In this document: positions 42,827 through 51,156 of the stretch, piece by piece
Layout of the letters: every line of letters begins with the position of its first letter
Position numbering within the stretch: position 1 is the first letter of the stretch
From: CATOSP01 sp965237775
GTDB taxonomy: Bacteria; Chloroflexota; Dehalococcoidia; Lucifugimonadales; UBA3495
Length of the DNA: 64,000 nt
Direction: 5' to 3'
Assembly (NCBI GenBank): GCA_965237775.1
Contig: OZ250155.1
Location: 62,001 to 126,000, forward strand
The notes under the pieces: model-generated
The model's input: the letters and a program-made list of their open reading frames with translations, nothing else
Told to the model about the DNA's origin: nothing
Database searches by the model: none
Program-made: the position numbers and the translations under genes

Positions 42827-42863
42827 CCCGGCACCCTAGCACTGAGGGAGGGGACGTCAATCC
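42827..42863 (-). promoter_or_regulatory. Early promoter element, copy 11
   Basis: TTGACG (855-860), 16 bp, TAGGGT (833-838). A CCAATATTGAATAC block lies just upstream (about 42876-42892). Confidence 0.65.
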
Positions 42864-42958
42864 AGATGGCGAGCAGTATTCAATATTGGTTTAGGGGCCA
42901 GGAGTTTGGGAATGGACTCCCCTCGCCGGAGCTGGAGAACCCTACAGCTACAGAAGGC

Positions 42959-42990
42959 AGAAATCCCCCGCTCTGGGGCGGGGGATTTCT
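42959..42990. terminator. Palindromic hairpin terminator
   Basis: Perfect 13-bp stem AGAAATCCCCCGC/GCGGGGGATTTCT with a six-base loop, 26 bp after the stop of 43017-43345. Confidence 0.6.
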
Positions 42991-43016
42991 GCTCGGCGCC
43001 GTCTACCCCTAGCTGC

Positions 43017-43345
43017 CTAGTGGTGGATGCCGAGTTGGGCCAAGAAGCCGTCGTAGAATTCCCGGCTCCGCCGAAGCGGGATCTCCCAATGACCGTGGTC
43101 CGAGTTGTCATAGTCGGACTGGCCAGCGCAAACATATATGGAGCCCTTGACCCGTTCTCGGCCTTTGGTGACCTTCCTGATGTAGTCCGCCATCACCAGG
43201 CCGGGGTGGGTGCTTGGTGCGCAGGCCGATTGATAAGGTATTCCACGGCATCGTAGACCACGCCTTTGCCGTCCCAATGGTGGAAGAGCACGGCTCTTTC
43301 CAGGAACGCGTAGTAGGTGAATCTGATGGAAACTCGGCCGCCCAT
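43017..43345 (-). CDS. Small phage protein broken by a one-base deletion
   Basis: From ATG 43345: MGGRVSIRFTYYAFLERAVL, WDGKGVVYDAVEYLI and then, after a -1 shift in a C4 run at 43203-43206, MADYIRKVTKGRERVKGSIY, DHGHWEIPLRRSREFYDG. About 110 residues when joined. As written, translation stops at TGA near 43195. Promoter copy 12 is 29 bp upstream. From 43411 to 43645 I see nothing. Confidence 0.5.
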
Positions 43346-43367
43346 TCGGATTCCCTCCGGTCAAGAC

Positions 43368-43404
43368 GCCCCCACCATCGCGCTGGAGGTGTAGTTGTCA
43401 ATCC
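43368..43404 (-). promoter_or_regulatory. Early promoter element, copy 12
   Basis: TTGACA (396-401), 16 bp, GATGGT (374-379), GGGGG. A CCAATCTCGAATATTC block is directly upstream. Confidence 0.6.
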
Positions 43405-43645
43405 GGAAGGACAGGAATATTCGAGATTGGTTTGCCCTGGACGGGTGTTGTCCCGACAAATGTTCTATGAGCGGTGGGTGTGTTTCTGTAGGCCCTTATC
43501 AGAGGCGACAGTCTCCGCCCCCATACGCAGAGGTTCGAATGTCAATCCTGCGATCTAGCCCCGGCGCGACAGATCATCGCCTCGGAGCGTCAGGAGCATA
43601 AATCACTCATAAGATGTGCCGGCATTGGATTCATTAACTACCCAG

Positions 43646-44110
43646 CTAGTCTTGCGGCGCTTTGTGAGGTTGATCCCCGTCGGGACCGCGAGGAACAAAA
43701 GCTGACCGAACGGTTTCGGACAGGAATATGATGACGGACATCATCAACGCCATTGCCGCAGAGCCCATGAAGATCACCAGGACTAACGTGCCAGCCTCCC
43801 CCTCTGTCGCGTCCTCCAGCCAGAACCACGCAGCACCCATCCCTGACAGTGCTCCGAGAAAGCGAATTGATCCGTTAATCCACGGACGCAAACTAGGGTA
43901 GAACCCTACCAAAAACAATGCTCCGCCCACCATTGCCATCAACGGTGCTGCCACCCCACGGTCAAACTCCTCCGGGTCCGACGTTAAAGTGGTACCCGTA
44001 ACTATTACACCAGCCACAATTAGACTAGCAGCGAAAAGTAGCAGTATGACTTCAAACCAGTTGCGCAATCCCAACAGTGTCCGGCGTAACCTAGCACGAA
44101 TGTTCAACAT
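43646..44110 (-). CDS. Four-helix membrane protein
   Basis: 154 residues from ATG 44110 (GGAGGACC upstream). Four hydrophobic segments: EVILLLFAASLIVAGVIV, AAPLMAMVGGALFLVGFY, SIRFLGALSGMGAAWFWL and LVLVIFMGSAAMALMMSVII, then a charged tail. A holin or superinfection role is possible but unsupported. No early-promoter copy is upstream. From 44111 to 44398 I see no gene. Confidence 0.55.
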   Translation of the reverse strand: MLNIRARLRRTLLGLRNWFEVILLLFAASLIVAGVIVTGTTLTSDPEEFDRGVAAPLMAMVGGALFLVGFYPSLRPWINGSIRFLGALSGMGAAWFWLEDATEGEAGTLVLVIFMGSAAMALMMSVIIFLSETVRSAFVPRGPDGDQPHKAPQD

Positions 44111-44398
44111 GATGGTCCTCCATATAATTCAAGTTGGTACGCGGCGTCTGTTTACTCCCAGACCAATCATATATGTCACCCATTTCGGGTTGACGGAGAG
44201 TCGTGCTCTCTCGAGTATGCCAGAGTTATGGCTTTGTATGCGGCTCCAATGTTGTGGAACCTGGAGCGATCGGCGGGAACTGGTCTGGGATGAGTGTAAC
44301 TACTGGGCGCGCTCCCATCTCCGTTAGAGTCGTATCGGGACCGTGAGGGTCCCGGGTTTAGCTGCCGCTCTTGTCCCCGACGCTCTCGGCTATGTCCG

Positions 44399-44938
44399 CT
44401 AACTGGCCCTGACATTGAGGGACCTGTAGCACGGACGCATCGTGATGAGCCCGCAGCGTCTCGCCGGCGTGAGTCCTTCCAATCGAGTGGCGGGCATTCT
44501 CAAGGCAAGGACGGCCACTTCGATCTGGGCCCGGACGCGGGCGATCAATTGAGACTCGCTCGGCTGAACTAGTCTGGGCCTTTCGACGAGCACTCTACGA
44601 TCATCCGTGGGACGGTATTCGACCACAACCTTCAGCGCCAACTCAAACATTGCAGGTAGACCCTCAGACTCAAGCTCTTCGAGGCGCCGCGGATGAGCTG
44701 GCACTATCTCCAGGAAGCGTTCGCACCGATTCTGACAGCAGAGGCTACAGCGCGGGTCGAGGGGAAATCTCCCGCCCTGGTCAGAAGCTAGACTGTCCGG
44801 AACCAGGCACTGAGAAGCTTCGTCTTCTGCGTCTGCGGGCCAGGGGTAACCACGACGTATTTTGCACGCCGATTGCAGGCGTATTGCCTCCTGCCCGTGA
44901 GCCGCTTGTGCGGAGTTACCTCTTAACACCTCTCGCAC
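44399..44938 (-). CDS. Uncharacterised protein with a Cys cluster
   Basis: Up to 179 residues; start uncertain (an AGGAGG lies at about 44890, inside the frame, without a usual start codon at good spacing). CSLCCQNRCERFLEIVPAHP and LEELESEGLPAMFELALKVV have a natural composition. A short upstream frame (44930-45060) ending ACTEYLKELWWCPIVGARGV also looks protein-like but lacks a start. The region may be a decayed gene pair. Confidence 0.4.
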   Translation of the reverse strand: MREVLRGNSAQAAHGQEAIRLQSACKIRRGYPWPADAEDEASQCLVPDSLASDQGGRFPLDPRCSLCCQNRCERFLEIVPAHPRRLEELESEGLPAMFELALKVVVEYRPTDDRRVLVERPRLVQPSESQLIARVRAQIEVAVLALRMPATRLEGLTPARRCGLITMRPCYRSLNVRAS

Positions 44939-45173
44939 CGACTATCGGGCACCACCACAGCTCCTTCAGGTATTCCGTGCAGGCATCCTCGTCGCTCCAA
45001 TCCGGGTCTCTGAACCGGATGTCTGAGGCAGAGATGTCCAGATTTGTGGTCAGAAGTTAACCATGGCAGTAGGCGAAGTTGCCGTCAATCAGACCCCCGC
45101 GAGGTGCAGCGACGTAGCAAGGAGAACAGGGTCTGAGGGAGCCCAGTAAGGGGCTCAAAAATGCTGAAGTTGG

Positions 45174-45317
45174 CTAATCAGCGGTCCAGACCGTCCACTT
45201 CCTGGTCACCTGGAACTCCTTTACTTCGCCTCGCTGGTAATCTTCGATGCTCGTCAACCCGGTGACCCTCACGCTCCACTCCCCTCCTTTCAACCGGGTG
45301 AATCTGGCCGTCGTCAT
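45174..45317 (-). CDS. Small uncharacterised protein
   Basis: 47 residues from ATG 45317: MTTARFTRLKGGEWSVRVTG, then SIEDYQRGEVKEFQVTRKWT. Natural strand pattern and composition. A frame on the same strand opposite to this (81 residues) is a shadow. Sits 15 bp after 45333-45482. Confidence 0.45.
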   Translation of the reverse strand: MTTARFTRLKGGEWSVRVTGLTSIEDYQRGEVKEFQVTRKWTVWTAD

Positions 45318-45332
45318 GCTGCCTACTCTCTC

Positions 45333-45482
45333 CTAGGCCAGCCCCTTCCCTCTCAGAGCCCGGAGTTTGTCCCTCTCGCTGCGGCGGCGGGCCTTGCTGA
45401 TCGTTCCCTTGTTGGCCCGCCACCGACGTCAGTCGTGGCGCCTACGTTCGACGCTATGGTAGGCCCGGTTTCCAGTCTCCAT
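45333..45482 (-). pseudogene. Small basic protein with internal TGA
   Basis: From ATG 45482: METGNRAYHSVERRRHD, TGA (45429-45431), then RRWRANKGTISKARRRSERD and KLRALRGKGLA. The very basic sequence on both sides argues for one gene, similar in style to 37155-37307. Promoter copy 13 is 66 bp upstream. Could equally start after the TGA. Confidence 0.35.
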
Positions 45483-45543
45483 TTCACGGCCCCTTTCGGT
45501 CCGGCCTGCGTCATCCGCGCCCCCCGTTCAGGCCGGGGGCAGG

Positions 45544-45580
45544 CTCCCCCCTCGCAGGTCTCGTCTCGACGTCAATCCCC
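45544..45580 (-). promoter_or_regulatory. Early promoter element, copy 13
   Basis: TTGACG (570-575), 16 bp, GAGGGG (548-553). Nearly identical to copy 10 over the spacer and the flanking CCCGTGGACGTTGGGG. Confidence 0.6.
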
Positions 45581-45704
45581 AACGTCCACGGGTTTCTGAA
45601 ATTGGCAATGCGAGATGTTTCGGAAGCTACGGGCCAATGACAAAACCCCAACGGAGGGCCATGGTTTGATTTCGGGGCGCCGTCTGGCTAACCTCCCTCT
45701 GGGA

Positions 45705-45760
45705 CTAAGCGGAAATCAGCTCTCATTCGGTCCAGGGTAGGATGATCTCTTTGTCCATCC
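45705..45760 (-). pseudogene. Relic of the 3' end of a DUF932 gene
   Basis: The minus strand reads MDKEIILPWTE, TGA, ELISA, stop. The intact DUF932 gene 51508-52578 ends GEVITLPRTEWELITA, so this is its duplicated, degraded tail with Trp changed to a stop. Confidence 0.5.
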
Positions 45761-45770
45761 CCCCTGACGG

Positions 45771-45811
45771 GGGAATAAATCCTTGAACGCTTGGTTCAGG
45801 GATTTACTCCC
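45771..45811. repeat. 18-bp inverted repeat (hairpin)
   Basis: 771-788 pairs with 794-811 (GGGAATAAATCCTTGAAC against its complement, two mismatches), five-base loop. It lies 17 bp after the stop of 45828-46055 and probably acts as a terminator or RNA-stabilising hairpin. Confidence 0.55.
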
Positions 45812-45827
45812 GGAATCCCGCTTCCTC

Positions 45828-46055
45828 CTACCTCCGGCGAAGGATGGTGATCTGGAATTCCTGCCGCCCATCCTCACCCTGGACTCGGAGCACCAGCCCC
45901 TTGTCCAGGGTGAGGATTTGAGCATCCTGGTAGCTCTTTGCCTCGAAGGAAATGGTCTCCCGGACTACTTCCGTCCAGCACTCGTCCACGGTCATGCCGT
46001 TGGCTCCCGCCTGGAAGACGGCTACCAGGATGTCCTGCAGGTCTTGGTCGGTCAT
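45828..46055 (-). CDS. Small uncharacterised early protein
   Basis: 75 residues from ATG 46055 (AAGGAGGCG upstream): TDQDLQDILVAVFQAGANGM, VDECWTEVVRETISFEAKSY, ILTLDKGLVLRVQGEDGR. An intact paralogue of 42545-42772. Function unknown. Promoter copy 14 is 49 bp upstream; a long hairpin follows the gene. Confidence 0.6.
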   Translation of the reverse strand: MTDQDLQDILVAVFQAGANGMTVDECWTEVVRETISFEAKSYQDAQILTLDKGLVLRVQGEDGRQEFQITILRRR

Positions 46056-46097
46056 GCGACGCCTCCTTGGCAAGTTTGGCGGTTCCTGTCCGCCACG

Positions 46098-46137
46098 CGC
46101 CCCACCCTCCGCGCAGACACCTGGAACGTCAATCCCA
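46098..46137 (-). promoter_or_regulatory. Early promoter element, copy 14
   Basis: TTGACG (127-132), 17 bp, GAGGGT (104-109), GGGGCGCG. Preceded by GGGGAATAACCAATCTTGA (about 46164-46182). 49 bp before ATG 46055. Confidence 0.7.
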
Positions 46138-46245
46138 AGGGCGCCTCGGGATTTTGGATAATCAAGATTGGTTATTCCCCGCAGTCTCTTTTGGCCCAAT
46201 GCGTGTTCCCCCCTCCCACCTGCTCCTGGCAGGTCCGGGTTGCAC

Positions 46246-46284
46246 TCTCACCCTCGCGGCTGGGTCACCAAGGGGTCAATCCCC
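46246..46284 (-). promoter_or_regulatory. Early promoter element, copy 15, with untranslated leader
   Basis: TTGACC (274-279), 18 bp, GAGGGT (250-255). Followed by an ACCTGC/GCAGGT hairpin and the GGGGAATAACC block before copy 14, as in the copy 9/copy 8 pair. Confidence 0.6.
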
Positions 46285-46592
46285 GGATTGCTACGAGTAC
46301 AGGAGAAGTTGGACCGGATGAATTGGATTAGCGCGACGTTATCCGAGAGGATCGCCTGAAGGTCTCGGAGGATTTTGCCTGCCGCGAGGATTAGTTCGTC
46401 CGACACGTCTGGGCCCAGGCGTTCTCCGAGGACTTCGGAGATGGAGTCGAGGGGCCGGAGACTTGGCGGTGCCGCGACGCCGTGCTCGATCTTGGAGATA
46501 TAGCTGAAGTCGAGACCGACGAGGTTGGAAAGCTACCTCCAAGTAACTTTTGCCTCCAGGCGAAGCGAGCGATGTAGTTGGCCGAATTCCAT
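46248..46592 (-). pseudogene. XRE-type helix-turn-helix regulator with internal TAG
   Basis: From ATG 46592 the frame reads MEFGQLHRSLRLEAKVTWR, TAG (46533-46535), then LSNLVGLDFSYISKIEHGVA, SLRPLDSISEVLGE, ELILAAGKILRDLQAILSDN. The second part is a classic XRE helix-turn-helix (usual consensus TLRELSxLVGLDxSYLSKIExG), so the TAG interrupts the domain. Either a nonsense mutation or readthrough. The 3' end overlaps promoter copy 15, so the true end may be earlier. Confidence 0.6.
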
Positions 46593-46755
46593 CCTGTCAT
46601 CCCGGGCGTGGTTAAAGAGGGGGATGGACCGAAGTCCACTCCCCCTTCGAGAGGCGGGATCTTAGTCTCGCCGACTCTCCGCGAAGTGAAAACCGAGTTT
46701 GAAGTGTAGGTCTGATAGGTCTACGCTCTGAAGAACGTCGAGGATATTGTCTAAG

Positions 46756-48473
46756 CCCGAATCCACCGGTGGACACCGATGGACGGCGTGAGGACAGCGG
46801 AAGGGGGGTGAGGAAGTTACAGGCGCGATGATCCGGGCTCGAATTTGGGTAGACGGGAGGCTGGCGGCGGTCTGCAGGCGCTTTGGGGGGCGCCGATGGC
46901 GGCTTACAGTGGCTGTGGTGAGGGGGATGGCGGGATAGGACACGGCAAGAGGCGCTCGCGGACCGGACTGGCGCGAGTTGGCGGGGCGTTCGGTTGGCCG
47001 GATGGCGGGTCAGTAGCGGACAGGAGCAATCAGGCTGGGAGTGGAATGGCTCGCAGTCGGGCCAGGGCGCGACTGAACTGGGTTTCCCATGGCCAGCGCT
47101 GGGGAAGATGCAGGGTGATCCGGCGTGCCGAGCGGGTGATCCGTCCGGCCAAGGCAAAGACCCGTCGTCTGAGGGTCTTGGTGGTCACGATCTGCTGACC
47201 CAGGCCGATGCGGGCTGTCCAGCGGGCCAGGTTGTGGGCCATCACCTGTACCGCCAGCCAGGCGCCGTTGGCAGCGAAGCGGCCCGAGGGGAGATGGTTC
47301 AGCCCCACGCCGTACTTGAGGTCGCGTATCGCATTCTCGATCTCGGCGTGGCGGCGGTGGTCAGCCTCCAGTTCCAGGGTCTCTCCGTCCCGGTCGGTGA
47401 TGAAGCCGTGATAGCTGTAGGTGGCGAAGAGAGCCAGTTGGGAACCGGGCGCCGGCTTCACCCGCCGGACGATGAGCCGCACCGGCGCGGCGTCGGGCTC
47501 ACTCTGGAAGGGGGTGTAGGTGGTCTCGGCCACATCGGCGCCGTCCATCCAGTAGGGAATCGGCGTCCAGTCCTCTTCGGGTATCGCCTCGATGAGATTC
47601 CGCAGGCGGGTGCGCTGGCGGATGGTGATGGAGAAGCGGACATCCATCCGGCGGCAGACGGCGACCACGGCGTGGGTATAGAAGCCGCTGTCGGCCCGCA
47701 CCGTGAGTTGGCCCCTGGCTCCGCCGTAGCGCACCCGCCCCACCGTTTCACGCAGGAAGTGGGCGGCGCCGCGGGCGGTGTAGGCCCGGCCCTCGCGCAG
47801 GCGGGCCATCAGCACGTCGCCGGTTCCGGCGGCGACGGCCAGCAGCGGGTGATAGCCCCGCGCACCGGTGTAGCCGTGGTGGCGAGCTCCTTCCTTGGCC
47901 AGTCCGTAGGTCTCGCAGATGGTGGAGTCCAGGTCGATGGTCAGGGGCCCGTCGCCGGGTCCGGCCCCAGCCTCCCAGGCCCGGGCCAGCAACTGGCGGC
48001 TCACCCGGTCCAGTTGGCGGACGTGGCCCCACCGGAAACTGCGCAGGAAGGTGCCCAAGGTGGAGGGCGCCTTGACTACACTGCCCAGGGTGCAGGCTGT
48101 CCTGCCGGTGCGCAACACATCGGCATCGTCGATGCAGTCGCCGCCCGCCAGCGCGGAAGCCACCAGCGTCATGATCTTGTCGCCGGTGTTGGCTCGGCCT
48201 GGGGCCCAGCCCAGGTCCAAGTGCCGGTCAACCAGTTGGGGCAGGCCCAGGTGCAAGGCCAACGTGGCGGGAAGGATCAGCCCGGCATTGTTGACCAGGC
48301 GGTGGTCGTCGAAGGCGATGTGGATGCCGTCGGGGTGGTTGCGTGGTAGCATCTATTGGGTGCTCCTTGTTTCTGGTTGGTTTTCTGTCTCGAAAACCAT
48401 TATCCCAGATGCACAGGAGCACTTTCTTACCCATTCAACCCGCCGCGACACTCACCTTTTCGGTGGATTCGGG
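46756..48473 (-). mobile_element. IS1380 family insertion sequence, copy 2
   Basis: 1718 bp with the same CCCGAATCCACCG ends as copy 1 and a 5-bp duplication CTAAG (46751-46755, 48474-48478). It is in opposite orientation to copy 1, so the two form a 23-kb-spaced inverted repeat. Confidence 0.9.
47030..48352 (-). CDS. IS1380 family transposase (copy 2)
   Basis: 440 residues, identical in sequence to the transposase of copy 1 (TIDLDSTICETYG, VRADSGFYTHAVVAVC, RHAEIENAIRDLKYG). Complete frame; probably functional. A long opposite-strand frame of 451 codons in both copies is a shadow caused by the high GC content. Confidence 0.9.
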   Translation of the reverse strand: MLPRNHPDGIHIAFDDHRLVNNAGLILPATLALHLGLPQLVDRHLDLGWAPGRANTGDKIMTLVASALAGGDCIDDADVLRTGRTACTLGSVVKAPSTLGTFLRSFRWGHVRQLDRVSRQLLARAWEAGAGPGDGPLTIDLDSTICETYGLAKEGARHHGYTGARGYHPLLAVAAGTGDVLMARLREGRAYTARGAAHFLRETVGRVRYGGARGQLTVRADSGFYTHAVVAVCRRMDVRFSITIRQRTRLRNLIEAIPEEDWTPIPYWMDGADVAETTYTPFQSEPDAAPVRLIVRRVKPAPGSQLALFATYSYHGFITDRDGETLELEADHRRHAEIENAIRDLKYGVGLNHLPSGRFAANGAWLAVQVMAHNLARWTARIGLGQQIVTTKTLRRRVFALAGRITRSARRITLHLPQRWPWETQFSRALARLRAIPLPA

Positions 48474-48739
48474 CTAAGCTGGCGGCAGCCTCCTTCACCT
48501 CTTCGAGCCTGCCCCTGGTAACTGCGTCCCTCTGGGCGGGGTTGGGGTGGTTGGTCTCTAGGCGCTTCTCGACGGCCTGGGCCTCGACCCGCAACCCTTG
48601 GAACCTGTTGATGAGTTCCTGATGCTGGCTGTGGAGTTTATTTTCGAGGTCTACGAGAACGTCGTCGCCCGATGCCTGAGTATCGTGGGTCGTGGACATG
48701 CTCCCTCCTGGTAATTTGATTCGGTATCCTGGGTTACCT

Positions 48740-48778
48740 CCCCACCCTCGCGGCTGATGGCGCGGTGGGTCAATCCCT
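48740..48778 (-). promoter_or_regulatory. Early promoter element, copy 16
   Basis: TTGACC (768-773), 18 bp, GAGGGT (744-749), GGGG. CCAATATCAAAATTC lies about 15 bp upstream. 45 bp before ATG 48699. The stretch to 49000 otherwise holds nothing supported. Confidence 0.7.
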
Positions 48779-49039
48779 GGGATCACCGAATTTTGATATT
48801 GGGTCCGGGCCGCGGGAGGTGGTAACGACCAGTCTAGGGCGGTCCGCCAGGGGGTTGCCGGGGATGATTGAGAGCCGCGAAACCGGCGCCTAAAGGGGTC
48901 CGGCGGGGAAAAGGGTGGGCCTTGTGGGTAGGTCACCGCTAAAACGCGGCTTGTGAGCCGTCAATTTCTCGGTGACCAAAGTTCGGCGGCGGCATCCTCT
49001 CACCGCATCCCCCGCGACTGTCTCCACCTCGGGGTCGCC

Positions 49040-49548
49040 CTATCCGGTCGTCGGCGTGTGAGACTCAATCCACTCTTCCAACTTCGCCAACCGGTCCAGG
49101 ATTTCATCCACCAGTTCCCGTGGGTCAATCTCGACTTGTGCGGGCTGGTCCTCCCGAGACTCCACTTCCCCCTGAATGGCCGCGGGTCCGAGGGCAGCCA
49201 TTCGGTGCGTAACCGAGGTGCTGGAGTCGATTTGGATGAGACTCCGGCCCGCCGCGCCGTGCAAGAGTAGATGGTGGTGGCGCTGACCTCACCTCGCCGC
49301 AGGTATTCGCCGTAGCCCAGGGCTTCGCCGGTGAGTACATGGGTCATAGTGGTGAGGCTGCACCCAACTTTCTCCGCCAACCGCCGAAGGTCATCTCGGG
49401 TAACTTCGTTCAGAGCATGGATCTCTAGGTGGGCTCGAAGCGCCTGCGAAGTCCTGGCCGTAATCGGGCTGGAGCTACGCCTGCGCCTGGGAACCAAGTC
49501 TCCCAGGTTGATGGGTAGCGAGTTCAGGGGTTCAGAAATCTCGGGCAT
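49040..49548 (-). CDS. Helix-turn-helix protein, frameshifted near its end
   Basis: From ATG 49548 (AAGGAGGC upstream): an N-terminal arm (PEISEPLNSLPINLGDLVPR), a DNA-binding-type segment EVTRDDLRRLAEKVGCSLTT and GYGEYLRRGEVSATTIYS. The original frame then turns into a Ser/Arg/Trp-rich shadow; shifting by -1 at about 49267 gives GAAGRSLIQIDSSTSV and the natural end VDEILDRLAKLEEWIESHTP, ending at 49040. Probably a one-base deletion. Third gene of the promoter-17 transcript. Confidence 0.5.
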
Positions 49549-49711
49549 CCTTGCCTCCTTGAACTGAGTCAGATAGAGTCCCATTTGGGTTGCAGACGAC
49601 GGATGTCGCCTGCTCCCTTCGATAGACGAATCTGTGACCAACCGTGGGTGTCACGTACCGGCCACACTTGGCTGCGGTTCTCGGAGTGGTCTCAACCCAA
49701 TGAATCGTCAT
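49532..49711 (-). CDS. Small uncharacterised protein
   Basis: 59 residues from ATG 49711 (GAGGAGCAGAGG upstream): MTIHWVETTPRTAAKCGRYV, TVGHRFVYRREQATSVVCNP. Overlaps the start of the helix-turn-helix gene by 17 bp, so they are probably coupled. Confidence 0.5.
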   Translation of the reverse strand: MTIHWVETTPRTAAKCGRYVTPTVGHRFVYRREQATSVVCNPNGTLSDSVQGGKDARDF

Positions 49712-49748
49712 CCTCTGCTCCTCGCCCGGAGTGGGTTGCGACGACCTC

Positions 49749-49904
49749 CTAGAAGTCCTCGTCAAGGTCCTGGAGGTCGAGGACCGAATCCATCGGGCAG
49801 TCGCCGTCGAAGGCATCGCGCTCCAGGCGTTGGATTTCCTCTTCTAGCCAGTCGAATGCAGAAGTCCGTTCCAGCCTGTCCAGTTCCATGAGCACGTCGA
49901 CCAT
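49749..49904 (-). CDS. Small acidic protein
   Basis: 51 residues from ATG 49904: MVDVLMELDRLERTSAFDWL, EEEIQRLERDAFDGDCPMDS, LQDLDEDF. Almost entirely acidic amphipathic helices. First gene after promoter copy 17 (42 bp). Function unknown; small acidic early proteins often bind host enzymes, which is only a suggestion. Confidence 0.55.
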   Translation of the reverse strand: MVDVLMELDRLERTSAFDWLEEEIQRLERDAFDGDCPMDSVLDLQDLDEDF

Positions 49905-49940
49905 TTCCTAACTCCTAATCGGATGTCTTGGTTGCCACGC

Positions 49941-49980
49941 GCCCCACCCTCACATTGGACCGCCCAATGTGTAAATCCCC
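49941..49980 (-). promoter_or_regulatory. Early promoter element, copy 17
   Basis: TTTACA (970-975), 18 bp, GAGGGT (946-951), GGGGCGCG. The spacer contains an inverted repeat ACATTGGG/CCAATGT. Confidence 0.6.
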
Positions 49981-50065
49981 TTTCTGCGCCCGTGCGCCAC
50001 GAATTTCAGGGGAAAGGGTGGGGAATAGTCAGGAATGGGTTGGACCATTTGGGACAGGCAATGAA

Positions 50066-50094
50066 ATGCCCCGGAAGTCTGACCTCCAGGGCAT
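50066..50094 (-). terminator. Hairpin terminator
   Basis: An imperfect 12-bp stem (ATGCCCTGGAGG with CTTCCGGGGCAT) and five-base loop followed by TTTCATTG on the minus strand, about 90 bp after the stop of 50187-50813. Confidence 0.45.
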
Positions 50095-50186
50095 CTTGCC
50101 GGTGAGGAATCCCTTTTGGGTTCGGGGAATTCGGACTCGGCTTCTAGCCGTTTCGGACCGCTGTCTTTCTCACCGAAGCGTCCAGG

Positions 50187-50813
50187 CTAAGTCGTCTCAT
50201 GCCCCTCGTTCCCAGGCAACTGCGGCATCCGGTCCCGGAGCGCTTCAAGACCCAACTCCTCCAACCGGCCCGAGACGTGCGCCTCGAATTCGGCTTTGGC
50301 TTCCTTGACAGTCCGGTCCATCTGCTTCTTGAGTTGGTCGTGGACAAACGGCAGGTTGGAAACCAGTTGTTGCCTCAGCAGCTCGGCCTTGCGCCGGACG
50401 GCGCCCTTGGTTGCCGCGACTAGTCCGTCCATCTGGGTGACGAGTTTCTGCACGCTGTCCTCAGCCTCCCGTTCAAACTCCGTGTGGGTCTCCGGCGGGG
50501 GAGGGCATTCCCGGCGGGACTGAAGATCGCCTGCCACGTATTCGATGGTGATCGGAGACCCGTGCCCTTGATTCATGCGCGTCATGGCATCCACGAATTG
50601 GCTGGGAGACAGGACTGCCCTGAGTATGAGTTTATTGCTGTGAATCCAGTCGGTGGATAGATGGCGGTCCCGGTTCGCTGTATGGACCTCCATCATCACG
50701 TCCTCATGGTGCAAGATGCTGGACCCAAACTTCGGGGTCTCGGGCATCTGGACTCTGGAAAATGTGAGAGTCCCGAAGGACTCGTGCTCCTATTGGATGC
50801 GCTTGCCAACCAT
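50187..50813 (-). CDS. Conserved phage protein with an early in-frame TAG
   Basis: The usual open frame starts at ATG 50747 (PETPKFGSSILHHEDVMMEV), but the sequence upstream is in frame and belongs to the family: MVGKRIQ, TAG (50790-50792), EHESFGTLTFSRVQ. ATG 50813 has a strong GGAGG site. Homologues typically read EHxSFGxxxxSRV before the FGSSI motif, so the TAG lies inside the true gene. Other motifs: ILRAVLSPSQFVDAMTRMNQ, SPITIEYVAGD and a long coiled-coil tail. Function unknown. Confidence 0.65.
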
Positions 50814-50901
50814 ATAGGTTTCCTCCTTCGCGGGTCGCAACCTCCCGGTGCGGCGCCTTCATGTCCATCGAGACTAGCAAAGGTGTAAGCAGGTCTCCAG
50901 G

Positions 50902-51156
50902 TCATTCCGCACCTTCCGATCCGCTCACCTGCTGATCCAGAGCGTCCGCTTTTCTCGGAACCAGGACCAGCCACGCTCCAGGTCCAAGACCCTCCCGGAG
51001 AGCGGCGGCGCCCAGAATGTAGTCCTTGTCCGCATCGACTTCAGCCAAGCTCGTCAGGACCGACTCCAATATGCTGACCGGCACGTTTTGGAAGTTGATG
51101 GCTAATGAGTCATCAGCGCCGTATACCCAAACGTCGCCTGGACATTGGTCAAACAT
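50902..51156 (-). CDS. Small uncharacterised protein
   Basis: 84 residues from ATG 51156 (GGGAGGATAG upstream): FDQCPGDVWVYGADDSLAIN, VPVSILESVLTSLAEVDADK, YILGAAALREGLGPG. Mixed alpha/beta pattern, acidic. Function unknown. Confidence 0.55.
   Translation of the reverse strand: MFDQCPGDVWVYGADDSLAINFQNVPVSILESVLTSLAEVDADKDYILGAAALREGLGPGAWLVLVPRKADALDQQVSGSEGAE

Larger units (their letters stand above)
46662..48699 (-). pseudogene. Small coiled-coil protein gene split by IS1380 copy 2
   Basis: The 5' part from ATG 48699 (GGAGGGAGC upstream) encodes MSTTHDTQASGDDVLVDLEN, a coiled coil (INRFQGLRVEAQAVEKRLET) and LEEVKEAAASL. The 3' part after the IS encodes DNILDVLQSVDLSDLHFKLG..AESRRD and ends at 46662. 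Removing 46756-48473 and one CTAAG joins them in frame (AASL-DNIL), about 104 residues. Confidence 0.7.

Noticed and set aside
43520..43560. GGTTCGAAT sequence resembling a tRNA T-loop
   Set aside because: No matching acceptor or T-stem pairing nearby; no tRNA gene could be folded.
44650..45060. 136-codon plus-strand frame
   Set aside because: No ribosome site and shadow-like composition; minus-strand frames here look more natural.
45060..45088. GATTGACG with 17 bp and CATGGT, a possible further promoter copy
   Set aside because: Lacks the G-run and a clear downstream gene.
46994..48349. 451-codon plus-strand frame opposite the IS1380 transposase (also at 21858-23213)
   Set aside because: Exact antisense shadow of a GC-rich transposase gene; Gly/Ala/Val-rich without motifs, present in both copies because the element is duplicated.
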